Origin: Candidatus Omnitrophota bacterium
Lineage (GTDB): Bacteria; Omnitrophota; Gorgyraeia; 2-01-FULL-45-10
Reading direction: 5' to 3'
Length of the DNA stretch: 36,532 nucleotides
Assembly: GCA_003142795.1 (NCBI GenBank)
Contig: PLNN01000059.1
Location: forward strand, 1-36,532
The notes under the pieces are model-generated. The model was given only the letters and a program-made list of their open reading frames with translations. It was not told the origin of the DNA and did not search any database. Shown piece after piece: positions 8,996 to 19,754 of the stretch. A program made the translations under genes and the position numbers. Within the stretch, counting starts at the first letter, position 1. Each line of letters begins with the position of its first letter.

Positions 8996-9393
8996 TATTT
9001 TGCATCCCCCATATCAATGCCTTTTTCTTTCAAAAGTTCCGCGATCTTCTGTGACAATACCTCGAGCTCTATCGGCTTGGTCAGATAAGCTTCGGCCCCC
9101 ATCTCTTTTCCAAAAGTTATATCGTTAGGCTCAAATTTTGCGGTGAGCATAATTACCGGGATCTTATTGAATTTCTGGTCTATCTTCAGTTTTCGGCAAA
9201 CATCGTATCCGTTCATCTCAGGCATCATTATGTCGAGAATTATCAGGTCCGGGTTGGAGGCATGAGCCTTTTCCAATCCCTCCTTACCGTCGAATGCCTT
9301 TATTATGTCATAACCTTTCGCTTCGAGCCTCAAGGAAAGCGCATCTACAAAATCTTTCTCATCATCGATCAATAAAAGTCTGCTTTTGGCCAT
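8995..9393 (-). CDS. Single-domain response regulator receiver protein (132 aa)
   Basis: LLIDDEKDF, ILDIMMPEMNGYDVC, MLTAKF, YLTKPIE receiver motifs; no output domain. Confidence 0.95.
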   Translation of the reverse strand: MAKSRLLLIDDEKDFVDALSLRLEAKGYDIIKAFDGKEGLEKAHASNPDLIILDIMMPEMNGYDVCRKLKIDQKFNKIPVIMLTAKFEPNDITFGKEMGAEAYLTKPIELEVLSQKIAELLKEKGIDMGDAK

Positions 9394-9411
9394 ATTTCAT
9401 CCTTTTTTAGT

Positions 9412-10308
9412 TTAACGCGAAATGATCTGAAAGCCTAAGCCTAATATGAGCGATGTAACTATAAGTGACGCCAAAAATACTGTCAGGACCTTTAATCCAT
9501 ACTCTTTTTTGAGAACAAGTATTGTGCCATAACTTGTGACCGGACCTATCAGAAGTAGCGTCATACACGCGCCAACGTTCATCCCCTGTTTCATGAGACT
9601 GTCTACCAGAGGAACGCTTGCCGTAGAGCAAAGATACATGACTATGCCGAAGACTATGCTGAATACATAACCGAACCAGCCGCCAAGATAATTCTTTATC
9701 AGCTTCCCAACCGGAAGAAATGTGCTGACAACTGCGGCTAGGATAAGGCCTATAAACAGTTCCAGGCCTATTTCTTTAGGCAGTTCGATGAAGGCATATT
9801 TTAAAGCGGATACAAGTTTCTGCGCGGTAGTCTTTTGTTGGTGGGTGTGCTCCGACTTCATATCGCAATGCGGGCATGTGATGTTTTCCTGTGTCCTGCG
9901 GGACTCGACTTTTATGGAATTGCCTATAAGGCCGATCGTTATTCCCATTATTATTACGGCGAAGAAAATATAGACGGCGAACTGCAGGCCAAGAACGCTG
10001 TATACTACAAGGAGCGCGCTTATAGATGTGGCAGGCGTTGCGACGAGAAATGCGAGGACCGGCCCAAGCTTCGCGCCCTTCTTATAAAAGCTTATGGCAA
10101 TGGGGAGCGACCCCCAGCAGCATACCGGCAGAAATGTCCCGATGAGCGTCGAATAGAATATCGGCTTGATGCCGGATTTTCCCAGATATTTCAGGACTAG
10201 GTCTTCCGGGATGAATTCATGCACAAACCCGCTTATGAAAAATCCTAGCGCGAGGGCGGGAATGACCTCTTTAAGATAGTGGAGAAATATATGAGTAAAT
10301 TGTTCCAT
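9412..10308 (-). CDS. Permease of the SO_0444 / YraQ (DUF318)-like family, putative metal efflux
   Basis: GFVHEFIPEDLVLKYLG, CCWGSLPIAISFYKKGAKLGPVLAFLVATPATS, cytoplasmic CPHCDMKSEHTH motif, MTLLLIGPVTSYGTI. Confidence 0.85.
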   Translation of the reverse strand: MEQFTHIFLHYLKEVIPALALGFFISGFVHEFIPEDLVLKYLGKSGIKPIFYSTLIGTFLPVCCWGSLPIAISFYKKGAKLGPVLAFLVATPATSISALLVVYSVLGLQFAVYIFFAVIIMGITIGLIGNSIKVESRRTQENITCPHCDMKSEHTHQQKTTAQKLVSALKYAFIELPKEIGLELFIGLILAAVVSTFLPVGKLIKNYLGGWFGYVFSIVFGIVMYLCSTASVPLVDSLMKQGMNVGACMTLLLIGPVTSYGTILVLKKEYGLKVLTVFLASLIVTSLILGLGFQIISR

Positions 10309-10316
10309 TTAAAGTA

Positions 10317-10325
10317 AGTATACCA
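10317..10325 (-). promoter_or_regulatory. Candidate extended -10 promoter (TGGTATACT) immediately upstream of the permease
   Basis: Minus strand TTATGGTATACTTACTTTAAATGGAACAA; TSS would fall at or next to the ATG. Confidence 0.4.
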
Positions 10326-10359
10326 TAAGAATTACAATTTATTAGTGCAAAATTTGCAT

Positions 10360-10650
10360 TTAAGCTATGATGCTGAGCGCTTCTTTTACGGGTTGGTTTT
10401 TATAAATGCCGATCTTCGCGGCGGATGGCGTAACGGCTGATATCCTTGCCTTAAGCGCCTCAGCTATGGTGGATATGCCGGTTATCATTGCCGCCGCGTC
10501 TTTAAATTTCCGGGCCGCTTTCAAATTCAGGTAGCCGCACATGATGTAACCTTTACGCCCTTTCAGGACTATCAGGTTCCTGCTAGACAGGTTGAATAAG
10601 AGGGCTTCTATGTACTTTTTACCGATTTTTATTTTTTTGTACCTGATCAT
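10360..10650 (-). CDS. DUF1805-like protein (96 aa)
   Basis: NLIVLKGRKGYIMCGYLNLKAARKFKDAAAMITGISTIAEALKARISAVTPSAAKIGI resembles DUF1805; ATGA overlap with metW. Confidence 0.7.
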   Translation of the reverse strand: MIRYKKIKIGKKYIEALLFNLSSRNLIVLKGRKGYIMCGYLNLKAARKFKDAAAMITGISTIAEALKARISAVTPSAAKIGIYKNQPVKEALSIIA

Positions 10651-11243
10651 CGTTTCTCAAGGACAAAAACGGCATTGAGGGCGAAAAGATTGGGCCAGAA
10701 TTTTACCTCACCCTTACCGTTAAGGTAGCGCTCTTCCAGGATATCGATATTTTTCTCTTTACAATAATCTTTAAAATCGCTTATCGTCAGGAAATGAAGG
10801 TTCGGGGTGTCATACCAATGGTACGGCAAAGCCTTTGTGATCGGTGTCTTTCCCTTGAAGAACAGGCTTGTCCTCGCCTTAATATACGCAAAATTAGGAA
10901 AACCAACTATCAGTTTTTTTCCAACCCTTAAAGACTCCCGGATCACGAAATCGGCCTTTTTCGCCTGCTGCATCGTCTGGTTCAGGATGACGTAATCGAA
11001 AGATTTATTCGGATACTCGCTAAGTCCTCGATCGATATCACCGTGAAAAACGCTCAGGCCCCTCTCGACGCATTTATATATGGCCTCGTCGTTTATTTCG
11101 ATGCCCTGCGCCCTCACGTTCTTTTCTTTCGCGAGGAGGAAAAGCAGTTCGCCGGTGCCGCACCCAAGGTCAAGCACCTTGGAACCGGCATCCACGATCT
11201 TATAAATTATCTTGTGGTCTAAACTGATAGAGTCGAACTCCAT
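10647..11243 (-). CDS. metW: MetW-like methionine biosynthesis protein (methyltransferase fold)
   Basis: VLDLGCGTGELLFLLAKEKNVRAQGIEINDEAIYKCVERGLSVFHGDIDRGLSEYPNKSFDYVILNQTMQQ, GFPNFAYIKAR. Confidence 0.92.
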   Translation of the reverse strand: MEFDSISLDHKIIYKIVDAGSKVLDLGCGTGELLFLLAKEKNVRAQGIEINDEAIYKCVERGLSVFHGDIDRGLSEYPNKSFDYVILNQTMQQAKKADFVIRESLRVGKKLIVGFPNFAYIKARTSLFFKGKTPITKALPYHWYDTPNLHFLTISDFKDYCKEKNIDILEERYLNGKGEVKFWPNLFALNAVFVLEKR

Positions 11244-11261
11244 ATTTTGAATTTCTCCTTC

Positions 11262-12125
11262 CTAAAATGCGTACTGCGCACTCAACACAAATCCGTTGCC
11301 TAAACCGACTTCTTTTGTCGATTTCTTATCGCCCGCATAAGTGTACGCCGCTATAAGCGAAAGATTTTTATTAACAAGCCACGCCGCGTGCACATCCCAA
11401 TAATCCGCATTCTTGAAATTATTAAAATTCGGGCCTTGCTTATATTCAAAACCCGCAACTATATGGTCCGTCAATACTAAATCAACGTTTGCGAAGCCTG
11501 TCAAGACACTCTGCTTATCATACCCGAATACGCCTGTTGCATACGAATTCGTCAGAAGAGCTCCGCCTGAAATAATTATCGGGCGCGGCAACTGCGTGAT
11601 AGTCTTAGAAGCTACCACATATCCGTCCCAACCATCATGGCGTGTCTTACCGCCAAGCACATTATCGGTATGCTTGTAAATACCGCCTATCGATATCGCC
11701 GGCACAAACTCCCAATTATTGAAGTTTTCCGGAATTACGAGAAGTTTGGCGCCGATATTGTTCTTGTTATGACTCTTCGCATCCTTTTGGTTTACATTCT
11801 CAAAACCATACGAGATCTCGAGCCGGTCGGCAATAGTATCAGAAACGCCAACCGCAAACCAATTGACATTCACATCACTTAAATTAACGTACCACGTCCC
11901 AAACTGAGGCTTGCCTATATACTTGGTAATTTCGCCAATAGGAGACTTGCCCCAATCGGTTTTTTCAGGATCAGATGCTTTAGATCCTGCCGGATACGCA
12001 AGAGGGTTATAGGCAACGCCTCCTACACCTTCCAAATTATTAAACGGCGCGCCGGCAAAGGCTGCGTCCGCATAAAACAATGTTAACACAACTGCTGCTG
12101 CCAGAGTAAGGTATTTCATCTTCAT
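11262..12125 (-). CDS. Predicted outer-membrane beta-barrel, DUF3034-like
   Basis: Signal peptide ...AFAGAPFNNLEGVGGVAYNPLAYPAG; alternating beta-strands; C-terminal aromatic residue (SAQYAF). Confidence 0.75.
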   Translation of the reverse strand: MKMKYLTLAAAVVLTLFYADAAFAGAPFNNLEGVGGVAYNPLAYPAGSKASDPEKTDWGKSPIGEITKYIGKPQFGTWYVNLSDVNVNWFAVGVSDTIADRLEISYGFENVNQKDAKSHNKNNIGAKLLVIPENFNNWEFVPAISIGGIYKHTDNVLGGKTRHDGWDGYVVASKTITQLPRPIIISGGALLTNSYATGVFGYDKQSVLTGFANVDLVLTDHIVAGFEYKQGPNFNNFKNADYWDVHAAWLVNKNLSLIAAYTYAGDKKSTKEVGLGNGFVLSAQYAF

Positions 12126-12144
12126 TCTCCTTGATAGATTTTTT

Positions 12145-12181
12145 GTACCTTATGCTCCAGCAGTCTGGTCGTCTTTGGTAC
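12145..12181. other. Two-tier stem-loop in the 5' leader of the DUF3034-like gene
   Basis: Outer stem gtacc (12145-12149)/ggtac (12177-12181), inner stem ccag-cagt-ctgg (12157-12168). Confidence 0.4.
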
Positions 12182-12241
12182 TTCATCATAAATAAATTTT
12201 TACCGGTTGTCCGGATATAGAAAATATCCTGCTCTATACTC

Positions 12242-12436
12242 TTAAATACCACCCCCCTCCTCGCTATTCCCTGCGTTATCAAAGCGCGTCTTTTCGGTGA
12301 TCTCCACCTGTATTATTTTAGAGTCGTGCACCTTTATCAAGATGGTACCGTAACGCAAATTCCGCGCCTTTTCATCTATCTGCTTTATGACGGCACCGGC
12401 GATCGTGTTTTTGGTATCGTGATTTTTATCAATCAT
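12242..12436 (-). CDS. YezD-family (DUF2292)-like small protein
   Basis: AGAVIKQIDEKARNLRYGTILIKVHDSKIIQVEITEKTRFD; starts 2 nt after the metX stop. Confidence 0.75.
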   Translation of the reverse strand: MIDKNHDTKNTIAGAVIKQIDEKARNLRYGTILIKVHDSKIIQVEITEKTRFDNAGNSEEGGGI

Positions 12437-12438
12437 CT

Positions 12439-13590
12439 TTATGTTTCGCGTCCTTTAACAACGTCGTATCCGTAAAATGTCTTATCCAAGAAATGCTTTA
12501 CAAGGCGCGTCTCTTCTTCTACCTCCAGCAAAAACGCGTCGTGGCCATAAGTTGAATTTATTTCGCAATAAGTCGCATCCATCCCTCTTATCTTTAGCTG
12601 GCGGACTATCTCCTGTGACTGGTACGAAGGATAAAGCCAGTCGCTCTTGAAAGCGATGACCAGAAACCGGACATCGGTATGCTTTCCTTCCGGCACCAGC
12701 TTGCCTTCCGAAAGATCGAAATAGTCCATAGCCTTCGTTATGTAAAGATAAGAGTTCGCGTCGAACCTCTTTACAAAATTATCCCCGCGGTATCTCAGAT
12801 ATCCCTCGACCTCAAAATCCGCCGTAAATTTAAAGCTGTATTCCTTCTCTTTAAGGCGGCGCGAAAATTTTTCTTCCATCGATTTATCGCTCATGTAAGT
12901 TATGTGGCCTATCATACGCGCGACCGCCAATCCCTTTTCCGGGCGTTCCAGCTTTTCGTAATAAGCTCCGTCGCACCAGGCCGGATCTGCCATGATCGCC
13001 TGCCTTCCCACCTCATCAAAAGCGATCTGCTGCGGAGAATGCTTGATGGCTGTAGCTATCGGTATGGCGCTTGCGACCCGTTCCGGATATGACGCAACCC
13101 ACTGCAGCACCTGCATCCCGCCCATCGAGCCCCCGATAACGCCGAGAAGCTTCTTTATGCCAAGATGGTCTATAAGATGCGTCTGGGCCTTCACGATATC
13201 GGCTATAGTGATTATGGGAAAATCGAGGCCGTACGGCTTCCCTGTTTTTGGGTCTATCGATGACGGCCCGGTCGAGCCTTTACACCCGCCTATCACGTTT
13301 GAGCAGATCACAAAATATTTTTCGGTATCAAGCGCTTTGCCGGGACCTATCAACGCATCCCACCATCCAGATGTCTTCTCGCCCTCATACACGCCTGCGG
13401 CGTGAGAGTCCCCGGACAGGGCGTGCTCAACGAGAATGGCGTTTGTTTTGTCTTTGTTGAGTTTTCCATAAGTTTCATAGGCAAGCGTTATTGGCCCGAG
13501 CAACTTCCCGCAGGCCAGCCTCAACTCGTGAGGATGCTTGGCGAAAGTAAAATATTCCGTCTTAACTGTGCCTACGCTTTTTTCTCTCAT
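12439..13590 (-). CDS. metX: Homoserine O-acetyltransferase
   Basis: [53 protein letters not shown] nucleophile elbow, TYGHDAFL catalytic His; ATG at 13590. Confidence 0.95.
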   Translation of the reverse strand: MREKSVGTVKTEYFTFAKHPHELRLACGKLLGPITLAYETYGKLNKDKTNAILVEHALSGDSHAAGVYEGEKTSGWWDALIGPGKALDTEKYFVICSNVIGGCKGSTGPSSIDPKTGKPYGLDFPIITIADIVKAQTHLIDHLGIKKLLGVIGGSMGGMQVLQWVASYPERVASAIPIATAIKHSPQQIAFDEVGRQAIMADPAWCDGAYYEKLERPEKGLAVARMIGHITYMSDKSMEEKFSRRLKEKEYSFKFTADFEVEGYLRYRGDNFVKRFDANSYLYITKAMDYFDLSEGKLVPEGKHTDVRFLVIAFKSDWLYPSYQSQEIVRQLKIRGMDATYCEINSTYGHDAFLLEVEEETRLVKHFLDKTFYGYDVVKGRET

Positions 13591-13607
13591 TTTCGTATCA
13601 CCTTTTG

Positions 13608-14543
13608 TTATTTTAAAAATTCCTGGAATAGCCAGGTGGAGAGATATCTCTCTCCTGTGTCCGGTAAGAGGACCACTATTGTTTTGCCTTTTGACTCTTT
13701 TCTTTTCGCGACTTCCAGCGCCGCCCACATCGCCGCGCCGCTCGATATACCTGCGAAGATACCCTCCTCGCGCGCGAGATTTCTTGCGGTCTTCCCAGCG
13801 TCGTCGTTAGCGACTTTTATTATCTCGTCTATTATTTTTGTATTCAGGACCCCCGGCACGAACCCGGCACCTATGCCCTGGATCTTGTGCGGCCCCGGTT
13901 TGCCCCCAGATAGCACTGGCGAGTCCGCCGGCTCAACCGCTATTATTTTCACATCGCTTTTTCTTTTCTTTAAGACTTCCCCGACTCCTGTAATAGTGCC
14001 GCCTGTCCCGACACCGGAGATAAATATATCTATTTTTCCGTCGGTATCGGCCCATATCTCCTCGGCCGTGGTCTTACGGTGGATCTCCGGATTCGCCGGG
14101 TTATTGAACTGCTGTGGTATGAAACTATTAGGAGTAGACCTGGCAAGTTCCTCGGCCTTCTCGATCGCGCCCTTCATCCCTTTTGAACCTTCCGTAAGAA
14201 CTATATCCGCGCCGAATATCTTCAATAGCTGCCTGCGCTCGAGCGACATCGTGTCGGGCATGGTAAGTATCAGTTTGTACCCCCTCGAGGCCGATACAAA
14301 CGCGAGCGCTATCCCGGTATTGCCGCTCGTCGGCTCTATTATCACCGAGCCTTTCTTTAATAGCCCTTTTTTCTCCGCATCCTCTATCATGGCTATACCT
14401 ATGCGGTCCTTGACGCTCGATAACGGATTGAAGAATTCCAGCTTCGCGAGGACCGCGGCATTTGAACCATACGACAGCCTGCTTATCTTTACTAACGGCG
14501 TATTGCCTATAGTCTTTGTTATGTTTTCAAATATGCGGGGCAT
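13608..14543 (-). CDS. cysK: Cysteine synthase (O-acetylserine sulfhydrylase)
   Basis: [26 protein letters not shown] lysine, [27 protein letters not shown]. Confidence 0.95.
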   Translation of the reverse strand: MPRIFENITKTIGNTPLVKISRLSYGSNAAVLAKLEFFNPLSSVKDRIGIAMIEDAEKKGLLKKGSVIIEPTSGNTGIALAFVSASRGYKLILTMPDTMSLERRQLLKIFGADIVLTEGSKGMKGAIEKAEELARSTPNSFIPQQFNNPANPEIHRKTTAEEIWADTDGKIDIFISGVGTGGTITGVGEVLKKRKSDVKIIAVEPADSPVLSGGKPGPHKIQGIGAGFVPGVLNTKIIDEIIKVANDDAGKTARNLAREEGIFAGISSGAAMWAALEVAKRKESKGKTIVVLLPDTGERYLSTWLFQEFLK

Positions 14544-14555
14544 GAATGCTTCCTC

Positions 14556-15872
<1,317 letters not shown>

Positions 15873-16337
15873 CTATATAGTATAGTCATACACCGGACCT
15901 ATATGGAGAATGCTCTCCTTATACCTGATAACGAGGTCCTCGAAAGTTACTGTATCAACGACAAGCGATATTGCCGTCTTTACATCCTGCCAGATACCGC
16001 GAAATATGCAGCTCGCGACATCTTTGCATCCTTTATAACATTCCTCTCCCACGCAGGAGATGGGTTCTATGGGTCCTTCTATAAACCGCACTATCGCGCC
16101 GACTGTTATATCAGCCGGTTCCTTTGCGAGAACAAAACCGCCTTTTATGCCTCTCCTGCTCTTTACAAATCCGCCTCTTCTCAGTGAAAGAAGGATCTGT
16201 TCCAAAAATTTTATGGGCATGTCGCCGCTTTTTGCTATCTCATTTATAGAAACGACTTCATTTTTATCCTCATTGTACTTCAGGGCCAATTGAAGTATAG
16301 CTTTTAAAGCGTAATCGCCTTTATATGTGATTTTCAT
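15873..16337 (-). CDS. Rrf2-family transcriptional regulator (CymR/IscR-like)
   Basis: MKITYKGDYALKAILQLAL, SINEIAKSGDMPIKFLEQILLSLRRGGFVKSRRGIKGGFVLA; three Cys in the loop CVGEECYKGCKDVASCIFR. Confidence 0.93.
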   Translation of the reverse strand: MKITYKGDYALKAILQLALKYNEDKNEVVSINEIAKSGDMPIKFLEQILLSLRRGGFVKSRRGIKGGFVLAKEPADITVGAIVRFIEGPIEPISCVGEECYKGCKDVASCIFRGIWQDVKTAISLVVDTVTFEDLVIRYKESILHIGPVYDYTI

Positions 16338-16376
16338 GCTATTTTCCTATTATTTTATAAACCCGATAAATATGAT

Positions 16377-16417
16377 TGACTTAGTAGTCATTATACTGAA
16401 AATAGGAATTTTGTCAA
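16377..16417 (-). promoter_or_regulatory. Sigma70-type promoter with overlapping dyad upstream of the Rrf2 gene
   Basis: Minus strand TTGACA (16412-16417), 16-nt spacer, TATAAT (16390-16395), dyad TGACTactaAGTCA on the minus strand (16377-16390). Confidence 0.8.
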
Positions 16418-16438
16418 GTACTTTTGTAAAAATATTTT

Positions 16439-17053
16439 TTATGCGCGGTTTAAGACAAAATCTAGGATGATATCCGCCTGTTTGGCGGCGGCCACATTGA
16501 CCCGTGGCGATAACGGAGGTTTGCTGCAGATATCTGACTTAAGATCCCCTACTATTACCAGGTTCTTCTTTATTTCGTGTATCCTTATATCGTCGCTCGA
16601 CCCAAACCCGCCCAGGCCTGAACCGCAAACGACGAATTTACCCATCTTTAAAAGCTCGGTCACGAGCATGCTCTTCGATTCGGCCTTGTCAAAACACTCA
16701 GCGACTACTTCACAGCCCTCGAATATCTTCTTCACATCATGCGCTTCTATTTTTTTCTTAAATGTTTCGAGGTCCAATTCGGGATTTATCCTTAACAGGT
16801 TTATTTTAAGCGCCTCTACCTTAGCCGTTCCCACCTGATCCTGAAAATAGAACTGCCTGCCCAGGTTTGTAGGATCGATAACGTCGAAATCGGCTAACGT
16901 GAATTTTTTAAACCCTACCCTGACAAGATTCGCGGCGCAGTTAGACCCAAGCCCGCCTAAGCCTGCTATGCCTACTCTCGCCTTTTGCACTTTGTCAAAA
17001 TTGGTCTTACCGATCTTCTTTATTATATCTTCATAAAATGCCTTTGTTATCAT
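16439..17053 (-). CDS. thiF: Thiamine biosynthesis protein ThiF (sulfur carrier adenylyltransferase)
   Basis: [48 protein letters not shown] overlap with thiH. Confidence 0.9.
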   Translation of the reverse strand: MITKAFYEDIIKKIGKTNFDKVQKARVGIAGLGGLGSNCAANLVRVGFKKFTLADFDVIDPTNLGRQFYFQDQVGTAKVEALKINLLRINPELDLETFKKKIEAHDVKKIFEGCEVVAECFDKAESKSMLVTELLKMGKFVVCGSGLGGFGSSDDIRIHEIKKNLVIVGDLKSDICSKPPLSPRVNVAAAKQADIILDFVLNRA

Positions 17054-18111
17054 AACTGCATCCAATCTTTTAAAACCGGCTGATAGCCCTTTTGTTCTAG
17101 AAGCGCTTTGATCTGGGCAACGCTGCGCCGGTCAGAGATATTAAACTGTGCTGAGTCTTCGTGCTCTTCGGCCGTTATGGTATGGCCGCCGACCCTTGTC
17201 GTAGAGCCGGCAGACATCCTGGTAATGCCGAGCGGTATAAGATTTTCTCGAAAATCAGGATTCTCTCTTGTCGAAACCGATATGCCGGCGCGTGGTAAAA
17301 AAAGCCGGATGGCCAATATGATCTGGACCATATTTTTATCGCTCACTTCAAACGGCACTTTAAAATCCCCGGCGTGCGGCCTCATGCGCGGTATCGACAC
17401 TCCTATCTCCGTATCCGGGAATTTGTCCTCGAGATATTTCGCGTGAAGCACCAGTAAAAAAACTTCTTTTCTCCAGTCATTCAGGCCAAGAAGAGCGCCT
17501 ATATTGACGCTTCTCATCCCTGCTCGTGCGCCACGCTCAGGAGCGTCGAGCCTGAAACGGTAGTCTTTTTTTGGGCCGGCAGGATGCATGAGGCTGTAAA
17601 TGGTCTCGTCGTAAACTTCCTGATATATGGTAAGACCGTCGACTCCTGCTGAAACAAGCTCTTTATATTCATTCTCTTCGAGAGGGTATATCTCTATCGA
17701 TATGGAGCTGAAATATTTTTTTAAGGTACTTGCGCAATCTTTTATATAGCTTAGCGGGCTCATGACCCGAGACTCACCCGTCAGGATCAGGATATGTTTA
17801 AGGCCCGTCGAGGCTATAGAGCGTGCCTCTTTCTCGACTTCCTCTATATTAAGCCTGCGCCTGGCAATATTATTCTTTGCATTGAAACCGCAATATACGC
17901 ACTGGTTCTCGCAATAATTCGAAAGATACATCGGGGTATACAGCTGGATCGTCTTGCCGAAATATTTCAGCGTTGTCCTGTGAGCTATAGCTGCCATTTC
18001 TTCCAAGTGAGCTTCCGCGGCGGGCGAAAGGAGCTCTACGAGCCTTTTATATTCTGTGGGCGCGCTCCAATCAAAATCTTTATATTGTGAGTAAATATTG
18101 TAAAAACTCAT
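17050..18111 (-). CDS. thiH: 2-iminoacetate synthase ThiH (radical SAM)
   Basis: [19 protein letters not shown] CxxxCxxC radical-SAM motif; [45 protein letters not shown]. Confidence 0.95.
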   Translation of the reverse strand: MSFYNIYSQYKDFDWSAPTEYKRLVELLSPAAEAHLEEMAAIAHRTTLKYFGKTIQLYTPMYLSNYCENQCVYCGFNAKNNIARRRLNIEEVEKEARSIASTGLKHILILTGESRVMSPLSYIKDCASTLKKYFSSISIEIYPLEENEYKELVSAGVDGLTIYQEVYDETIYSLMHPAGPKKDYRFRLDAPERGARAGMRSVNIGALLGLNDWRKEVFLLVLHAKYLEDKFPDTEIGVSIPRMRPHAGDFKVPFEVSDKNMVQIILAIRLFLPRAGISVSTRENPDFRENLIPLGITRMSAGSTTRVGGHTITAEEHEDSAQFNISDRRSVAQIKALLEQKGYQPVLKDWMQL

Positions 18112-18117
18112 TTAACT

Positions 18118-18894
18118 TTATGCATCCTCTCTCAAAAAACCTGTAAGCGGTGATGACGCCTTCGCGTCTTTACCGGCCTCCGGGATCCCGGACAGGTAAC
18201 CGAGCCTTCCCGCGCGAACAGCGTCGCTGAACGCTTTTGCCATGCCCACAGGATCCTCAGCGATCGCTATGGCGGTATTAACAAGCACGGCCGCACATCC
18301 GAGCTCCATGCACTCGCATGCGCTTGACGGCGCGCCGAGCCCTGCATCGACAATGACCGGGATCTTTATCTCGCGGACTATTATCTCTACGAGCTCCTTT
18401 GTCCTGACGCCTCTATTAGAGCCTATGGGTGAGCCGAGAGGCATCACCGCTGCAGCGCCGGCATCAACCAGCCTTCTTGCCATAGAAAGGTCCGGGCTCA
18501 TGTACGGCAGGACGATAAAGCCTTCCTTCGCCAGGATCTCTGTCGCTTTTAAAGTCTCCATATTGTCCGGCAATAAATATTTATTATCCTGGACGACTTC
18601 GATCTTCACCCAGTTCCCAGCGCCTGATGCTTTTGCAAGGCGCGCTATTCTCACAGCCTCGTCAGCGTTTCTTGCGCCCGACGTATTGGGTACTATCGTG
18701 CATCCTCTCGGGATAAATTCGAGTATATTTTCGGATTTTGCACTGCTATCGACCCTTCTGAGCGCAACAGTAACGACTTCTGCCTGCGATACTTCGATGG
18801 CGCGTTTCATAATGGCATAACTTGCAAACTTCCCGGTCCCTATAAATAGCCTGTTTTTTATGATTTTACCGCCTATCTTCAATATGTCTTCCAT
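18118..18894 (-). CDS. thiG: Thiazole synthase ThiG
   Basis: [74 protein letters not shown]. Confidence 0.97.
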   Translation of the reverse strand: MEDILKIGGKIIKNRLFIGTGKFASYAIMKRAIEVSQAEVVTVALRRVDSSAKSENILEFIPRGCTIVPNTSGARNADEAVRIARLAKASGAGNWVKIEVVQDNKYLLPDNMETLKATEILAKEGFIVLPYMSPDLSMARRLVDAGAAAVMPLGSPIGSNRGVRTKELVEIIVREIKIPVIVDAGLGAPSSACECMELGCAAVLVNTAIAIAEDPVGMAKAFSDAVRAGRLGYLSGIPEAGKDAKASSPLTGFLREDA

Positions 18895-18896
18895 TA

Positions 18897-19097
18897 TTAG
18901 CCTCCTCCCACAAAACTTACTATCTCGATAGCGTCGTTATCCTTTAGAGCTATGCCGTCCCATTCTTCTTTCGGCACTATGCGCAAATTATGCTCTATTA
19001 CGATCTTCTCCGGGGACAATCCCTTTTTTGAAACGAGATCTGTTATCGTATAGGCTTTTTCTACCGATTCTGTTTTCCCGTTTATTTTTATAACCAT
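18897..19097 (-). CDS. thiS: Sulfur carrier protein ThiS
   Basis: 66 aa ubiquitin-like with terminal ...[10 protein letters not shown]. Confidence 0.93.
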   Translation of the reverse strand: MVIKINGKTESVEKAYTITDLVSKKGLSPEKIVIEHNLRIVPKEEWDGIALKDNDAIEIVSFVGGG

Positions 19098-19711
19098 CTT
19101 TTGATCTCCTCTGTCTTTAATTTTATATCATCGGCTTCGAGTATTGCCCTTATAACAGCTATATTCCGCGCACCCTTTTTTACCAATTCGCCTATATTAG
19201 AAAGATCTATGCCGCCTATGAAGAAGACCGGTTTCTTTGCCGCCTTTAACACTTTCGCAACGTCATTAGCCCCGATGCAATAATTTTTGGTCAGCGTTGG
19301 GAATATCGGGCCGAACGCTATATAATCGACATCTTCATCGTTTGCCGCCTCAAACTGTTCGATCGAGTGAGTGGAGACTCCTATCATCCCGTCCTTACCG
19401 ACGATCTTGCGAGTCGATTTAACCGGAAATAACTTTAAGTCACCCTGGCCGAGATGAACGCCGGAAGCGGCAATCTCTTTTGCAATCTCCGGGTCATCGT
19501 TAACGATAAAGATGACGCCGTTCTTCCGGCACATGTCAGCAAGTTCTCTGCCGAGCGAAATAAGCGCTTCGCGCGGCTTATCCTTCTCGCGCATCTGAAT
19601 TATGTCAACTCCGCCGGCAATGGATCCCCGCGCAATGTCCAAAGCGCTTCTGCCGCGGCCATATTCTTCGCTTATGACGAGATATAAGCTGTTATTTTTT
19701 ATTTTTTCCAT
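19088..19711 (-). CDS. thiE: Thiamine-phosphate synthase ThiE
   Basis: IQMREKDKPREALI, VNDDPEIAKEIAASGVHLGQGDL, IGVSTHS, DYIAFGPIFPT; ATG at 19711 preferred (AAGGA SD upstream), GTG at 19732 lies in the terminator loop/arm. Confidence 0.93.
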   Translation of the reverse strand: MEKIKNNSLYLVISEEYGRGRSALDIARGSIAGGVDIIQMREKDKPREALISLGRELADMCRKNGVIFIVNDDPEIAKEIAASGVHLGQGDLKLFPVKSTRKIVGKDGMIGVSTHSIEQFEAANDEDVDYIAFGPIFPTLTKNYCIGANDVAKVLKAAKKPVFFIGGIDLSNIGELVKKGARNIAVIRAILEADDIKLKTEEIKRWL

Positions 19712-19721
19712 AAAATAAAAA

Positions 19722-19743
19722 TCCTTACGCACCGGCGTAAGGA
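19722..19743 (-). terminator. Intrinsic terminator / SD-sequestering hairpin of the TPP riboswitch expression platform
   Basis: Minus strand TCCTTACGC-CGGT-GCGTAAGGA followed by TTTTTATTTT; 9-bp perfect stem. Confidence 0.85.
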
Positions 19744-19754
19744 CTATCTTTGTT

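Noticed and set aside
12040-12282. Minus-strand ORF of 80 aa overlapping the DUF3034-like start
   Set aside because: Out of frame with the signal peptide-bearing gene and covering a structured leader; no supporting motif.
16427-16440. AT-rich palindrome AAAAATATTTTT after thiF as a terminator
   Set aside because: Purely A/T stem with no GC core; too weak to call.
18897-19097. GGG C-terminus of ThiS as an unusual feature
   Set aside because: Terminal glycines are expected for ThiS and an extra Gly is not remarkable.
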